From Nothopassalora personata (taxonomy: Eukaryota > Ascomycota > Dothideomycetes > Mycosphaerellales > Mycosphaerellaceae), in the NCBI GenBank assembly GCA_033816765.1, contig CM066287.1, forward strand, positions 186,001 through 250,000: a stretch of 64,000 bases of DNA, given 5' to 3'. Both the position numbers and the translations under genes were made by a program. The notes beneath the pieces were generated by a model. The model did no database searches. It saw only the letters and a program-made list of their open reading frames with translations, and was not told the DNA's origin. Position 1 is the stretch's first letter; each line of letters begins with the position of its first letter. Shown piece by piece: positions 1 to 9,816 of this stretch.

Positions 1-357
1 TGGAAGCGCTTATCGCTTCAGCGGAAGAAATTGTTGCAGGAACTGGATACCGCGAAGAGGATTCTTGGTGAAAGGTAGGATGCCTTAATGGAAGCGCATG
101 CAAAGGAAATGCGCCTCCGTAAGCAATTGGATGCGGTTGATCAGAAGGTTGCGGAGGGTCGTTCGTTGGAAGATCGGTTGTTGCTAGACGAGGATCCAGG
201 GGCGCAGGAGTACGCTGTAGCAGACGCGGATCCTAGTGCTCCCAATCTGTCCTTGTCTCCTTGGACCTGGAGTGCTGTCGAAGGTCTTCCGGACGACTTC
301 TGGCTTTCTCCTTCTGGCGAGACGGTGCCGTCGGTGGCTCAGCCGTCTCCTTCGTAA
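1..357 (+). pseudogene. Antisense accessory ORF of LTR-A, C-terminal part, with one in-frame TAG
   Basis: This frame is open from the window edge except for a TAG at 76-78 and ends at 355-357. The part after the stop (88-357) reads as a charged helix, probably coiled coil (MRLRKQLDAVDQKVAEG), followed by an acidic, Ser/Pro-rich tail (LSPWTWSAVEGLPDDFW). Upstream of the stop the frame also reads as helix (RKKLLQELDTAKRI). The RIP-degraded relative at 6.9-7.4 kb encodes the same succession on the strand opposite to its own pol, and its codon at the position of this stop derives from glutamine, so the TAG is probably a C-to-T change. The cysteine clusters expected at the N-terminus would lie outside the window. 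The gene is antisense to LTR-A gag-pol. Function unknown. Confidence 0.6.
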
Positions 358-397
358 GGGTATTTATTTGTAAGTTGTGTCCCTGTTCTTATCAATC

Positions 398-471
398 GGC
401 TGGGTAGCTCAGTGGTAGAGCGCAAGCTGTCTACACTCTTGAGGTCGTGGGTTCGATTCCTACTCCAGTCG
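398..471 (+). tRNA. tRNA-like sequence, irregular anticodon arm
   Basis: A near-complete cloverleaf can be folded by hand: acceptor GGCTGGG/TCCAGTC (two G-U pairs), TA linker, D arm GCTC-AGTGGTA-GAGC, T arm GTGGG-TTCGATT-CCTAC, five-base variable loop. The internal promoter boxes TAGCTCAGTGG (A) and GGTTCGATTCC (B) fit the consensus. The anticodon arm is abnormal: only CAAG/CTTG pairs, leaving an 11-base loop, so no anticodon can be assigned. Its 3' end overlaps the last codons of LTR-A pol (stop at 460-462). It could be a tRNA pseudogene, a SINE head, or a captured tRNA. Confidence 0.5.
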
Positions 472-3400
472 TCCGTTTTGATACTCCCGAATCTTCTGCT
501 GACAGTTTCGTAGGTTTTCTTTTGGTTCCCAGGTATTTTCTGATTCGTCGTATCCCTTCCATTTGATAAGGTATCGCTGACCCTTTTTATCTAGGATTTT
601 TTCGACTTCGAATTCGTTTTCTGCTTCCGGTTCGAAATGGAAGCTCTCCTGGCAGGGTGTTTCGGCGTCTGCGGGTTCCAACTTAGAGATATGGAAGACT
701 GGGTGGATTCTTGCGTCTAGTGGTAGTCGTAGGCGGTAGTTAACTGGTCCTACGACTTTGTCGATTAAAAATGGTCCGACCTTGACGTGATCCAGTTTCT
801 TGGTCTGTCTTCTTGTTCTCAAGTTTTTTGTGAGGAGATAGACCTTATCCCCCTTTTTTAGCAGAGGTGCCATTTTTCTCGTGTCCTGCCGTTGTTGAGA
901 CAGTTTTCGTTGTGCATCTTCGATCGCCTTGCGTGTTTCTTTGTGCACTTCCTTAAGAGTATCCGTCGTCACGATTGCTCTCTCGGCCTGTGGATGGGAT
1001 CCAGGTATTCCGAATAGGTTAGGATCTTTACCAAAGTTCGCATAAAATGGCGTCGTTGAAGTTGTCTCCGATTTGTGGTTGTTTAGTGCAATCTGCGCTA
1101 TTGGCAGTAATGAAACCCAGTTGTCTTGTGCATAGTTGATGTAGTGTCGTAGGTATTGTTCTAGCGTTTGATTCATCCTTTCGGTTTGTCCGTCTGTCTC
1201 CGGATGATATGCTGTTGACAGCTTGTGTTTGATTCCGATCGTTCCCATAAGCGTCTTCCAGTAGTTTGATGTGAATAGCTTGTCTCTGTCCGTTATAAAC
1301 GCTTGAGGGAATCCGTGGTATCGGATAAGTCTATCCAGTACGAGGTATCCGAGCTGCTCTGCATTGTACGTTTCTGATGCAGGAATGAAGTGTGCGTATT
1401 TCGTAAGTCTATCAACCATGACTAGTATCATGTCGTATGGTTGTTTCGTAACTTGATCTCTTGACGGTGGGAGTTTCGTAATAAAGTCCATTGTGACTTC
1501 GTCCCATGGTTTCGTCGGTGGTGTCCTGAACTGTAGGTGACCGTATTTTGCATGTCTCGCAGCCTTGTTTCGTTGGCAGTGTACGCATTGTTTAATGTAG
1601 CGTGACACCTTAAGTCTCATCTGTGGAAAGGAGAAACTGCGCTGTATTAGGTCCATAGTTTTTGAAGTTCCAGGGTGTCCATAAGTTGGTCCGTCGTGAT
1701 GTTGTCGTATGCATTCTTCTTCTCGATCCTTAGGTACTTGGTATTTTCCTTGCGATATAGGGAATTGTTCGTTCCTGTCGCCTAATATCCGTACGATGTT
1801 GTTGAATTCTCTTGTGTTGGCACTAAGACTTCCGTCGGGGTTCGTCTTTAATATCTTATGTTGCACTGGTTCTTTTCCTTCCATGTAGTCGCTTCTTCGG
1901 CTCAGCGCGTCGGCGCGGCCATTCTCTCGTCCTGGAGTATATTTGATTTCGAACTTATACTGTCCTAGCAGCTCCGACCAGCGGGCTTGCCTTCGGGTAA
2001 GTTCTTTCGTCGTCGTGAAGTACGTAAGATTCTTGTGGTCAGAAAGAATCGTTAACTTCGGTGGGCCCTCGACATATACTCTCCAATGTTGCATGGCAGC
2101 AACAATGGCTAGAAGCTCTTTATCATGGATGTCGTAGTTCTGTTCCGCTGTGGTCATTTTCCGGGAGTAATAGGCTACTGGGTGTCTCTGCCCATCGTGT
2201 GTCTGTGTTAGACATGCGCCTATTGCCATATCAGACGCATCGGTCTCGATGTGGACTTCCTTGCTACCATCGAATAGTCGAAGCGTGGGGGCTGAAGCGC
2301 ATTGTTCCTTAAGTTTCTTAAATGCTTCAATCTGTTCTTTTCCCCATTTCCAGGTGACGTCCTTTCTTGTAAGCATCGTCATTGGTGCTGCTATTTTCGC
2401 GTAGTCCTTAATGAATTTCCGGTTGTAGTTCGCTAGTCCAAGGAATGATTGTACGTCCTTGACTGTTTTCGGTTCTGGCCACTCTCTAATTGACTGTGTC
2501 TTCGCAGGGTCGATCGTTATCCCTGTGGTGCTAATAATGAAGCCTAAGAATTTGACTTCTTTCTTGTGGAATTCGCATTTCTCGGGTGCCGTCTTGAATC
2601 CTGATTGCGTGAGTCGTTCGAAGACGTCCTGGACTTGTCTTATGTGTTCCTGTAGGGATCCTTTCGTGTAGACTAGTATGTCGTCCATGTAGGCGATAAC
2701 GCATACGTCGAGTAGGTCTCTAAGTGTTTCGTTGACAAGGTCCTGGCAGGATGCGGGTGCGTTGGTTAATCCCATTGGCATAACTAAGAATTCGTAAAGT
2801 CCGTATCTTGTTCTGAAAGCGGTTTTCCATTCTTCTCCCTCTGCCATTCGTATAGCATAGAAGGCATCTCGTAGGTCAATCTTCGTGTACCAGTCTGATC
2901 CGGTTAATCTGTCTTGTGCTTCTTCGATGTTAGGTAGCGGGTATCGGTTCTTGATCGTGATCTCGTTTAACTTCCTGTAGTCTTGTACGAGTCGTAACTT
3001 CCCGTTTGCTTTTGGAACGAACATGCATGGAGTTCCTGCACTTGAGGTGGATCTTCTTATCCATCCTTTGGCTAGCTTCTCCTTCAGCCATTCTCGTAGG
3101 GTCTGTAGCTCTTTCTCAGACATTTGATATAGGGGTCCCCATGGAGGCTCTTTCCCTGGCTGAATGTTGATCTTGTGATCCCATGGGCGGTGCTTAGGTA
3201 AGGCGGTTTTGCCTCTTTCCTCTTCAAAGAGTCGCGACCACTTGCGATACTCCTTGGGAATACTCAACTCTGAGATGTTAGTATTCTTCGATGGTGCGTT
3301 ACTTCCATCACTTCCAGTGACTTCGTGACCCGGCGGCCCCACGCCAGTGTCTGTCCCGGTCGAAGGTGGTTCTTCTGTCCTTCTATTCGGCGCAAGCTGT

Positions 3401-3876
3401 ATCTCGTTTAGCTGTTTCCTTGCCTCATCTGCCAGTGAACGCTGCCACTGCGCAGGCTGAATGTCGACAACGCAATCGCATTCCCTAAATGTGAGTACTC
3501 CTCTTCTCCAGTCGATTACTGGATTGTGCTTTCTCAACCAAGGCATACCTAATACTATGTCATGACTGGCCATATCAGTGACATCCAAGGTAATATTCTC
3601 GTGGTGCTGTTGGATAGCCAGTGGCAATGGTATCGTCTCCCATTCCACGCTAGGTAACGATGATCCGTTTACCGCGATCAACTCGTAACCCCATTTCTTC
3701 TTTAGGGTAGCTAACCCGTTTCTTCTTGTGAAAGACTCGGAGATAAAATTCCCCGCTGCTCCTGAGTCGATCATGACACTAGTCTTGTGTCCGTTAACGA
3801 TTGCTTGTGTCTGGAAAACTGTGTTTGATGTCGATGCGTGAGCCTGAATATTGCATAACTCCCTCCGGTCGCTCAT
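460..3876 (-). CDS. LTR-A Pol polyprotein (protease, RT, RNase H, integrase, chromodomain)
   Basis: An open frame of 1138 residues that copies and integrates the element. Domains in order: retropepsin with DSGA at residues 37-40; reverse transcriptase with YMDD at 396-399; RNase H beginning near TDASDMAIG; integrase with an HHCC zinc module (HHDGPTYGHPG followed by CVHC), then TMDFITKLPPS, ITDRDKLFTSNYW and HPETDGQTERMNQ carrying the DD(35)E triad; and a C-terminal chromodomain (YLIKWKGYDESENTWEP), which in this class tethers integration to modified histones. The ATG lies two bases after the gag stop in the -1 frame relative to gag, so translation needs reinitiation or frameshifting. The last codons overlap the tRNA-like sequence, and the C-terminus is shorter than in the degraded relative downstream. 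Confidence 0.95.
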   Translation of the reverse strand: MSDRRELCNIQAHASTSNTVFQTQAIVNGHKTSVMIDSGAAGNFISESFTRRNGLATLKKKWGYELIAVNGSSLPSVEWETIPLPLAIQQHHENITLDVTDMASHDIVLGMPWLRKHNPVIDWRRGVLTFRECDCVVDIQPAQWQRSLADEARKQLNEIQLAPNRRTEEPPSTGTDTGVGPPGHEVTGSDGSNAPSKNTNISELSIPKEYRKWSRLFEEERGKTALPKHRPWDHKINIQPGKEPPWGPLYQMSEKELQTLREWLKEKLAKGWIRRSTSSAGTPCMFVPKANGKLRLVQDYRKLNEITIKNRYPLPNIEEAQDRLTGSDWYTKIDLRDAFYAIRMAEGEEWKTAFRTRYGLYEFLVMPMGLTNAPASCQDLVNETLRDLLDVCVIAYMDDILVYTKGSLQEHIRQVQDVFERLTQSGFKTAPEKCEFHKKEVKFLGFIISTTGITIDPAKTQSIREWPEPKTVKDVQSFLGLANYNRKFIKDYAKIAAPMTMLTRKDVTWKWGKEQIEAFKKLKEQCASAPTLRLFDGSKEVHIETDASDMAIGACLTQTHDGQRHPVAYYSRKMTTAEQNYDIHDKELLAIVAAMQHWRVYVEGPPKLTILSDHKNLTYFTTTKELTRRQARWSELLGQYKFEIKYTPGRENGRADALSRRSDYMEGKEPVQHKILKTNPDGSLSANTREFNNIVRILGDRNEQFPISQGKYQVPKDREEECIRQHHDGPTYGHPGTSKTMDLIQRSFSFPQMRLKVSRYIKQCVHCQRNKAARHAKYGHLQFRTPPTKPWDEVTMDFITKLPPSRDQVTKQPYDMILVMVDRLTKYAHFIPASETYNAEQLGYLVLDRLIRYHGFPQAFITDRDKLFTSNYWKTLMGTIGIKHKLSTAYHPETDGQTERMNQTLEQYLRHYINYAQDNWVSLLPIAQIALNNHKSETTSTTPFYANFGKDPNLFGIPGSHPQAERAIVTTDTLKEVHKETRKAIEDAQRKLSQQRQDTRKMAPLLKKGDKVYLLTKNLRTRRQTKKLDHVKVGPFLIDKVVGPVNYRLRLPLDARIHPVFHISKLEPADAETPCQESFHFEPEAENEFEVEKILDKKGQRYLIKWKGYDESENTWEPKENLRNCQQKIREYQNGRLE

Positions 3877-3878
3877 TC

Positions 3879-5897
3879 CTAGGGAGCTGATCCTTTTCCC
3901 GAATGGTATGTGGTTCGCTGTGCTTCGTGCCTAGAGGCTTCGGCTAGAACCTGTAGCTCGTTGCCCTGTGTCCACACTTGTAGTCTGTTGCGTTCCTGGA
4001 TCTTCTGCGTTTCTGAGTAGAGTGCGCGTGCGTGCTGCACTATGTTGCGTAATTCATTCGATATAAATGTTCCTGACGGTGTAAGATATCCGGTTCCTGT
4101 TATTCGGCTTCCTATCGGTGGTCGTTCTGTAACGGTGGTTGCTAGATTCTCGGTTGTTTCCATGAGTGGGTATCCCCAGGCCATGCCTCGTAGGGTGTCG
4201 AGTGTCTTGTCAAACTCAATGGAATGTAGCCTCCTTCGTCCACCTATCTTAGGTAGGAATTCCTCGTGCCTTCTTTGTAGGTAGATGATCATGTCGTACA
4301 GTTTTTTAGGTGCATCTACCGTGAAGGTAAGTTGTTCGTTGTCGCCGTCAGTGTCGCTCTCTTCTCCTTCGGAGGAATCTTCTTCGCTGGATTCTTCCGG
4401 ATCCTGTTCTTCCTCGATGGTATCTAGCCCGGTGGTTTCTTGACTTTCTTCCTGTGGTTCTGGTGACCATGATCCGTTCCATCCTGGGTCCTGATTTTCT
4501 TTATCGCTTCCATCTTCGTTGAAGTAGGATTCATCGATGTCCACTTCTCTGAGCGTGGCGTTTTGCCTATGCGTCGCTCCTAGGGTTCCTCGTGGTTGCT
4601 GAGGCCAATACCCTGCGCCTGATTTCGCGGCGTAGTGGATTTGACACGAGTCTTGGTAACAGAATCGCCAATGAAGGCTTCCATGACCATTTCGAGACTC
4701 GGATTCGGTCTCGTAGTCGACTCTTCGTGTCATCATGTTGAACTGTCGTGGTTGGTTCTTCGCATCAAATGGAATGACCACCATTTGCTGCCCATGGTAT
4801 CCTCCTCGTCCTTCTGAGGGGTCCAGGAGAGGCGTCGTGTTTCTGTTGCTAGCTCTCTCCTCCACTCTCCGAGTATAGTCGGTATCTCCTCGAGATCCAA
4901 CGCTGCTCTCAGATTTACTAGTTCGGGGTTGCATCATATTGAATTGCTCGCGGCGCACCATATTTTTACCGCGGCAATCTCGCGCCATGTGGCCTTCCTT
5001 GCCACAGGCATAACATGTGAGTTTTCCTTTTCCTTTGAAGGGCTTTCCGTGGCCCCTACTCTTATCGATCTTCCGTCCTCGTTGGGTAACGTCCAGTTCC
5101 ATTGGCTGTGGTCCATAGTAGGGTTGGCTTTGTCGTGAGAATTCTCCCTTCGCAACGTATCCTCCTAAGGGTCTGCGGTCCGGAGCATATCCTGCTATTC
5201 CTCCTACTTTGGAGTCGTATTTCTTCTCCTGGTGTCGTTCCCAGAGCTGGTCATCGATGTTGATCGACGCCTTCATTAGCTCTTCGAGGTTGGTGATCCG
5301 TCCCCCGTGTCTCATTAACTCGTCCTTGACGGAGTCTTTGAGTCCACGTCGGAACATAGTCATCAACGCCGTCTGGTCCCATCTGGTGATTTGTCCGTAC
5401 TCTTCGAATTTGGCGGCATACTCTGAAGCAGACGTCTTCTGTTTCAGGTGTTGAATGATTCGTATGGCCTGTTGGACTTCGTTCGAGGTTCCAAAGATTG
5501 ATTTCATCTTTTCTTTGAAAAGGGTGTAGCTCCTGAACATTCCAGTGGGGTCTAATCGTCCCATACCTTCAAGGTATTCCTTAAGGTAAGGTTTGATCCA
5601 GTTCTGCGCACTTCCGCGAAGGTACGTGATGGCGAAGATAGTCCTCTTATTAGCATCGACTGGGTTGAACATGAGATACATATCCATCTGATTGATCCAG
5701 TCGTCGAACTTGGCTCTGTCTCCATGGAAGAGGTCTGGCTTGGCGGCCTTAACGTCGTTCTTCCTTGGAGTAGACTCGTCATCGTCATCAGACTCATCGT
5801 CCTTCGTGGTGGTAGTCTGTTGTGGTGGCGCACGGCGGATGCTTCCTGCTTCGCTGGGGGCGGGTGTTCCCCTACCAGCTGCTTGAGTAGCGCTCAT
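3879..5897 (-). CDS. LTR-A Gag with CCHC zinc knuckle
   Basis: The structural protein that forms the particle and binds RNA. The frame is open up to an ATG at 5945, but the LTR ends at 5915, so I place the start at the ATG at 5897 (MSATQAAGRG), just inside the element. The order is: low-complexity acidic N-terminus, a retrotransposon gag domain (FDDWINQMDMYLMF ... YLRGSAQNWIKPYL), a zinc knuckle CYACGKEGHMARDC, then an acidic linker rich in Glu and Asp. Length is about 672 residues. It stops with TAG, followed two bases later by the pol ATG. Homologous to the LTR-C gag at 41.7-42.7 kb (shared YLRG/FLRG and PYLK motifs). Confidence 0.9.
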   Translation of the reverse strand: MSATQAAGRGTPAPSEAGSIRRAPPQQTTTTKDDESDDDDESTPRKNDVKAAKPDLFHGDRAKFDDWINQMDMYLMFNPVDANKRTIFAITYLRGSAQNWIKPYLKEYLEGMGRLDPTGMFRSYTLFKEKMKSIFGTSNEVQQAIRIIQHLKQKTSASEYAAKFEEYGQITRWDQTALMTMFRRGLKDSVKDELMRHGGRITNLEELMKASINIDDQLWERHQEKKYDSKVGGIAGYAPDRRPLGGYVAKGEFSRQSQPYYGPQPMELDVTQRGRKIDKSRGHGKPFKGKGKLTCYACGKEGHMARDCRGKNMVRREQFNMMQPRTSKSESSVGSRGDTDYTRRVEERASNRNTTPLLDPSEGRGGYHGQQMVVIPFDAKNQPRQFNMMTRRVDYETESESRNGHGSLHWRFCYQDSCQIHYAAKSGAGYWPQQPRGTLGATHRQNATLREVDIDESYFNEDGSDKENQDPGWNGSWSPEPQEESQETTGLDTIEEEQDPEESSEEDSSEGEESDTDGDNEQLTFTVDAPKKLYDMIIYLQRRHEEFLPKIGGRRRLHSIEFDKTLDTLRGMAWGYPLMETTENLATTVTERPPIGSRITGTGYLTPSGTFISNELRNIVQHARALYSETQKIQERNRLQVWTQGNELQVLAEASRHEAQRTTYHSGKGSAP

Positions 5898-5914
5898 CCT
5901 GAGGGCGTTCAAAG

Positions 5915-6323
5915 TGTTATTGTCTCGTTCCAGGGCTAGTCTCAAAAGAGAGATAAGTCAAGTCACGTGGCGGTATTATTCTTTGGAGAGGCTGAAGCAA
6001 GCTGAGCGAAGATAAATGATAGGAATAAGAGTTGTATTCCAATCAGTGAGATAGTAACATGAGTTGAACGCATCAGAACCATAAGGGTTTCTAGCGTTCC
6101 TAAATACAAAGGAGATAGAGCGTTTGCTCTCCGTGCTCTCCATGCTCTCCATGCTCTCTCGAGATCACCGAGATCAACGAGATCAAGGAGATCACTTCAG
6201 TTGCTCTCTCGGTTCCTTGGTTTTATTCCTGCGGGTGAGAGAGCACTTCTCGGGCGGAAGCGCCCACCAATTGTGGAGGTCTGATTGGTTAGCTTCCTTC
6301 AGCCCCAGATCAGAACCGTAACA
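5915..6323 (-). repeat. 5' LTR of LTR-A
   Basis: On the minus strand it starts TGTTACGGTT (6323) and ends AATAACA (5915). The R-U5 part, 5915-6114, matches the solo LTR at 9817-10016 with one mismatch that I can see. The U3 part, 6115-6323, is unrelated to that copy except for the terminal GAACCGTAACA. U3 contains short tandem motifs: three CTCTCC(A/G)TG-like units and four GAGATCA(A/C)-like units near 6126-6200, which may be activator sites. Immediately inside the element comes CTTTGAACGCC, a possible primer-binding site similar to the one in LTR-C. Confidence 0.85.
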
Positions 6324-7890
6324 CCTATAAGCCGAAAGAGCAATCGTAACGATAGATACTCTTAAGGAAGTATATAAAGAAACACGTAAGGCGATCGAAG
6401 ATATATAATAAAAACTATCTTAATAACGGTAGGACATAAGAAAAATAGTACCTCTACTAAAAGAGGGGGATAAGGTCTATCTCCTTATAAAAAACTTAAG
6501 AACAAGAAGATAGACTAAGAAACTAGATTACGTTAAGGTCGGACCATTTTTTATTAATAAAGTTATAGGACTAGTTAACTACCGTCTACGGCTGCTACCT
6601 AACGCAAAAATTCACCTAGTCTTCTACATCTCTAAGTTAGAACCCGTAGACGCCGAAACACCCTACTAGGAAAGCTTCTATTTCGAGCTAGAAGTAGAAA
6701 ACGAATTTAAAGTCGAAAAAATCCTAGATAAGAAAGGTTAGCGATACCTTATTAAATAAAAAGGATACGACGAATTAGAAAATACCTAGGAACTAGAAAG
6801 AAACCTTAAGAACTGCCGGCTACTTCTAATAAAGTATTTCTAGCACCGGAAGAACCTCGAAGAGAAGGAGAACTATATAACTAGAAATCGGAGGAGACAT
6901 TATAACCTTAGTCGACTAAAAGATTCTAAGTGTTAGGAGCTAGGTAGAAGTCCGCTAACTCCTCCTACTCTAGCTCTAACAGGTTCGCCAACTCCACGGC
7001 AATAGCCTCGTCGGCTCTCTAGTCTACGAGCTCTATCTACCTACGCAACCGTTCTTCCTTTACATACATAGTATTTAGGGCCTCGCAAGCACGCTCTTAA
7101 GCCTCGCGAGCTTCCTTTATCTACCGCTGCAATTTCTTCTTTTTACTAATAAGGCGATTAAACTCGGAACGCGACACCTTTATATTATAACGGATGTTTT
7201 AATAAACATACTTATTGTACCACCCCGATTACACGTGCACCTTACACATCCGCGAATGCGCCCGATAGTTAAAATAGGACCGTACTATTATTTCTCCGAA
7301 GTTATCGATAGTTTCCGCTAACTTAAGACGACGAGAGGTACTCGAGGAAGAAGGAGCCTTTAGTATATTAAGGAAGACATAAATAAGAACACTAAACGAA
7401 GGGACAAGGCGGTAGAACTATAACCTAAGCTCGTAGCGAGCTAAGCTAAGAGGGGGATAGTATTACGGGTTAGATTAAGCTAATGCTTAGCGACCAATTA
7501 GAGCCTCTATAGTTAAGTAGGCGCAACTATAGCCGGAAAGGCACAGCTACCGTAGAGTATCTATTGCTCTATATAATCTATAAAATAGATTAATAGATTA
7601 GAATAGAGCACGACACTAATTGATCTATTGCTCTATATAATCTATAAAGCAGATTAACCGATTAGAGTAGATTAATAATAATTTCCTTTATATTTAGGAA
7701 CGCTAAGAATCCCTTATAGCTTCGAGGCGTTTAACTCACTATTCAATATTACTGTTTAGAATACACTATAACCCAACCTCTACCTTACTGCTACTTAGTC
7801 TTTGTAAGACAAGACAGCTACTGCTTCATTACTCTCCCTTAACTTCCTATCGGCCCGAGAACAAACCCGATTAAGCTTGTCTTCTTAACT
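6324..7890 (+). mobile_element. RIP-degraded relative of LTR-A, 3' part (pol end, antisense gene, 3' LTR)
   Basis: Translated on the plus strand, 6330-6850 reproduces the C-terminal end of LTR-A pol, including KVYLLIKNLRTRR and the chromodomain KVEKILDKKG, with many TAG/TAA stops at former Gln and Trp codons. A purine tract ending GAGGGGGATAG (7446-7457) precedes TATTACGGGTTAG, a TG-to-TA decayed LTR start. The R-U5 segment is recognisable at about 7690-7890 (TATTTAGGAACGCTA). Its 5' part is separated by the LTR-A insertion and lies outside the window. The substitutions are almost all C-to-T or G-to-A in CpA/TpG context, as RIP makes. Confidence 0.85.
6870..7440 (-). pseudogene. RIP ghost of the antisense zinc-cluster/coiled-coil gene
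   Basis: The minus strand, antisense to the pol remnant, reads YFNYRAHSRMCK, then YNKYVY*NIRYN, then SEFNRLISKKKKLQR and a second helical stretch ending IELVD*RADEAIAVEL. Reading TAC/TAT as RIP-mutated TGC/TGT turns the first two strings into two CX2CX6C clusters, eight residues apart, the same motif as in the LTR-C antisense protein. The helical part aligns with the LTR-A antisense ORF at 1-357. The gene is dead in this copy. It shows that the antisense gene was present in an older generation of the family. Confidence 0.7.
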
Positions 7891-9816
7891 TATAATATCA
7901 TTAGGTTATACTAAACCTAACATCTAGCCTTGTTAATAATAACTTTATTAGAAGCTTTAGCAATTCTATTTTACTTAGGAGTATATAGTAATACAAAGTC
8001 CTATCTAATCCCTTTATATTAGGTATATATTCTAAGTTTAATGTTATTAAACTCCCCTCTACTATCTAAGAACTAGATCTTAGGTGTTTTCTTGTAGTAG
8101 TTCTATATTATTATAAGCTAAGTTTTAATTAATGCTAGAGTATTACTCTTCTTTAAAAGTAGTAAGCACTATCTTATCCTAGTTTTAGTATAGATAAGTA
8201 TAAGGCAATATACGTAACTATTATAAGAGACTAGAGTAATTAGACTAACTAGGTTAGTATAGATTTTATCTAATGCTTCTAGTATAGGTCTCCTAGGGAT
8301 TCTTAAAACAACTCTTTATAACCTTATAAGCTTATAAGTCTTATAATGTCCTAACTCTATAGTATTAACATCTTCTAGGCCCTTAACTGCTTCTTTTATA
8401 GTATTAAGTAGTATGCTTCTAATATGCCTAAGTCTTTAACGCTATCTAACTATATTAGTTCTTAGCTTAGTAAATGTAAGAGTAGTAAGTCCTTTTAATG
8501 CTAATCTATCTTTATTCTTCCTAGAGCCCCTCTTTACCCTAAGGTTCCTAAAGACAATAATATTCTTTATTATCTAAATATAGCCTATAGGCTTGTCCTT
8601 CTAGAATAGCATTTTAGATAGTCTATCTAGATAAACTCTATATTTCTTATATAGGAGTTCTATAGAGCTTAGTATTATATCTAACTCTAGAGAGTAAAGC
8701 ATATTACGAAGGAGGAGGGTAGTCTCTTAACTAAGATAATTCTTTATAACCTATTCTAATTCTCCTTTAGTTATAAGGGATCCTTACCTAACGGCCTATA
8801 AGAAGTATATAGGCCTAAGTCTTAGCCTAACATTTTAAAGGTCTATAAGATTATTATAGATATAGAAGGATATACCTATATTATAGACTTTGTCTATTAA
8901 TATTAGGTTTAATATAGTAGCTGTTACCCTTCCTATATACACTAGTTATATAACTATAATAGCTACTCTAGACCTTTTATATAGTTATCTCTAGCTGCTA
9001 TTACTATTAGAGCTATACTCCTAATTAGATAATATGTCTAACTAGTTATTAATTGCTATAGCAATCCTCTTCCTAGAGGACTTACTGCCCTTTACCTTCT
9101 TTACCCTATCCTTTAGGGTCTCTCTACCCTTCTTAGACTTGTTCCTAGGATTCTTCTCTAGATACTACTTATAGTAGTTCGCGTTAGTATACTTATATAA
9201 GTACTATATATACTGCTTATTATTATTCTTACTTAAGAATGCTCTAATAAAGCTATTACTATACTTATAGGTAGTAGGCACTTGCTCCTTCCTAAGAGTT
9301 ATAAACATTCTCTCTAGGGTAGTTAATTCTAGGGGATTATTATATCTCTATGTCCTAAGCTATTTAACATAGTTTAGGCCTTTAATGAAGTACAGTCTAT
9401 AGATGCTATCTAGGAGGACAAATAAGGATTTAAGTAGTAACTTATTATTAAGTAGGGAGGATCTAATAAATTGCTCTATAGTAGTCTTATAGTTATGCAC
9501 CTAAGCTTAAAAGTCTTTATAGTACTTTAATATATTAGGTCTTGCACTATCTAACTCAATATGCCTAACTGCCTTTAGAGTATTATATAGATTAATTATA
9601 ATAACTAGCTTATATATTGCCTTAATTAAATTATATAATTCCTTAGCTAAATTATCTATATCTCTAAAGTTTAGCCTTAGGGTAGAGTATAATCTAGCTA
9701 TAATAATACTAAAAGCTTATATATCCTCTTTCTTCTATTGCTTATAGGCAGCTTTGTATCCTATACTACTAGTAATGTCCTAAGGAGCTTTATTCTAGGC
9801 AGTAGTCTTATTCTAG
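7891..9816 (-). mobile_element. RIP-degraded copia-like element, internal region
   Basis: Extremely TpA-rich sequence with stops in every frame. On the minus strand, near 9100-9230, a degraded zinc-knuckle-like stretch is readable (YLYKYTNANYYKQY with Tyr at likely Cys positions) followed by a basic tail, as in copia Gag. The region continues beyond the solo LTR at 9817-10251 into 10252-10706 and ends in a copia-type LTR (10707-10861), which would be its 5' LTR. No intact gene remains. Assignment to copia rests on the LTR type (starts TGTTGTGAATC, about 155 bp) and on the better-preserved copia fragment at 62.3-63.0 kb. Confidence 0.55.

Larger units (their letters stand above)
1..6323 (-). 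mobile_element. LTR-A: Ty3/gypsy chromovirus-type retrotransposon, 3' end outside window
   Basis: This is an autonomous-looking gypsy element read on the minus strand: 5' LTR (5915-6323), gag, then pol with protease, reverse transcriptase, RNase H, integrase and a C-terminal chromodomain. The 3' LTR must lie left of position 1. Between pol and the left edge there are a tRNA-like sequence and an ORF on the opposite strand. Both gag and pol are single open frames with no RIP-type stops. The element is inserted in the pol remnant of a RIP-degraded relative that resumes at 6324. The target duplication cannot be confirmed because only one end is visible; the right flank is CCTAT. Confidence 0.92.
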
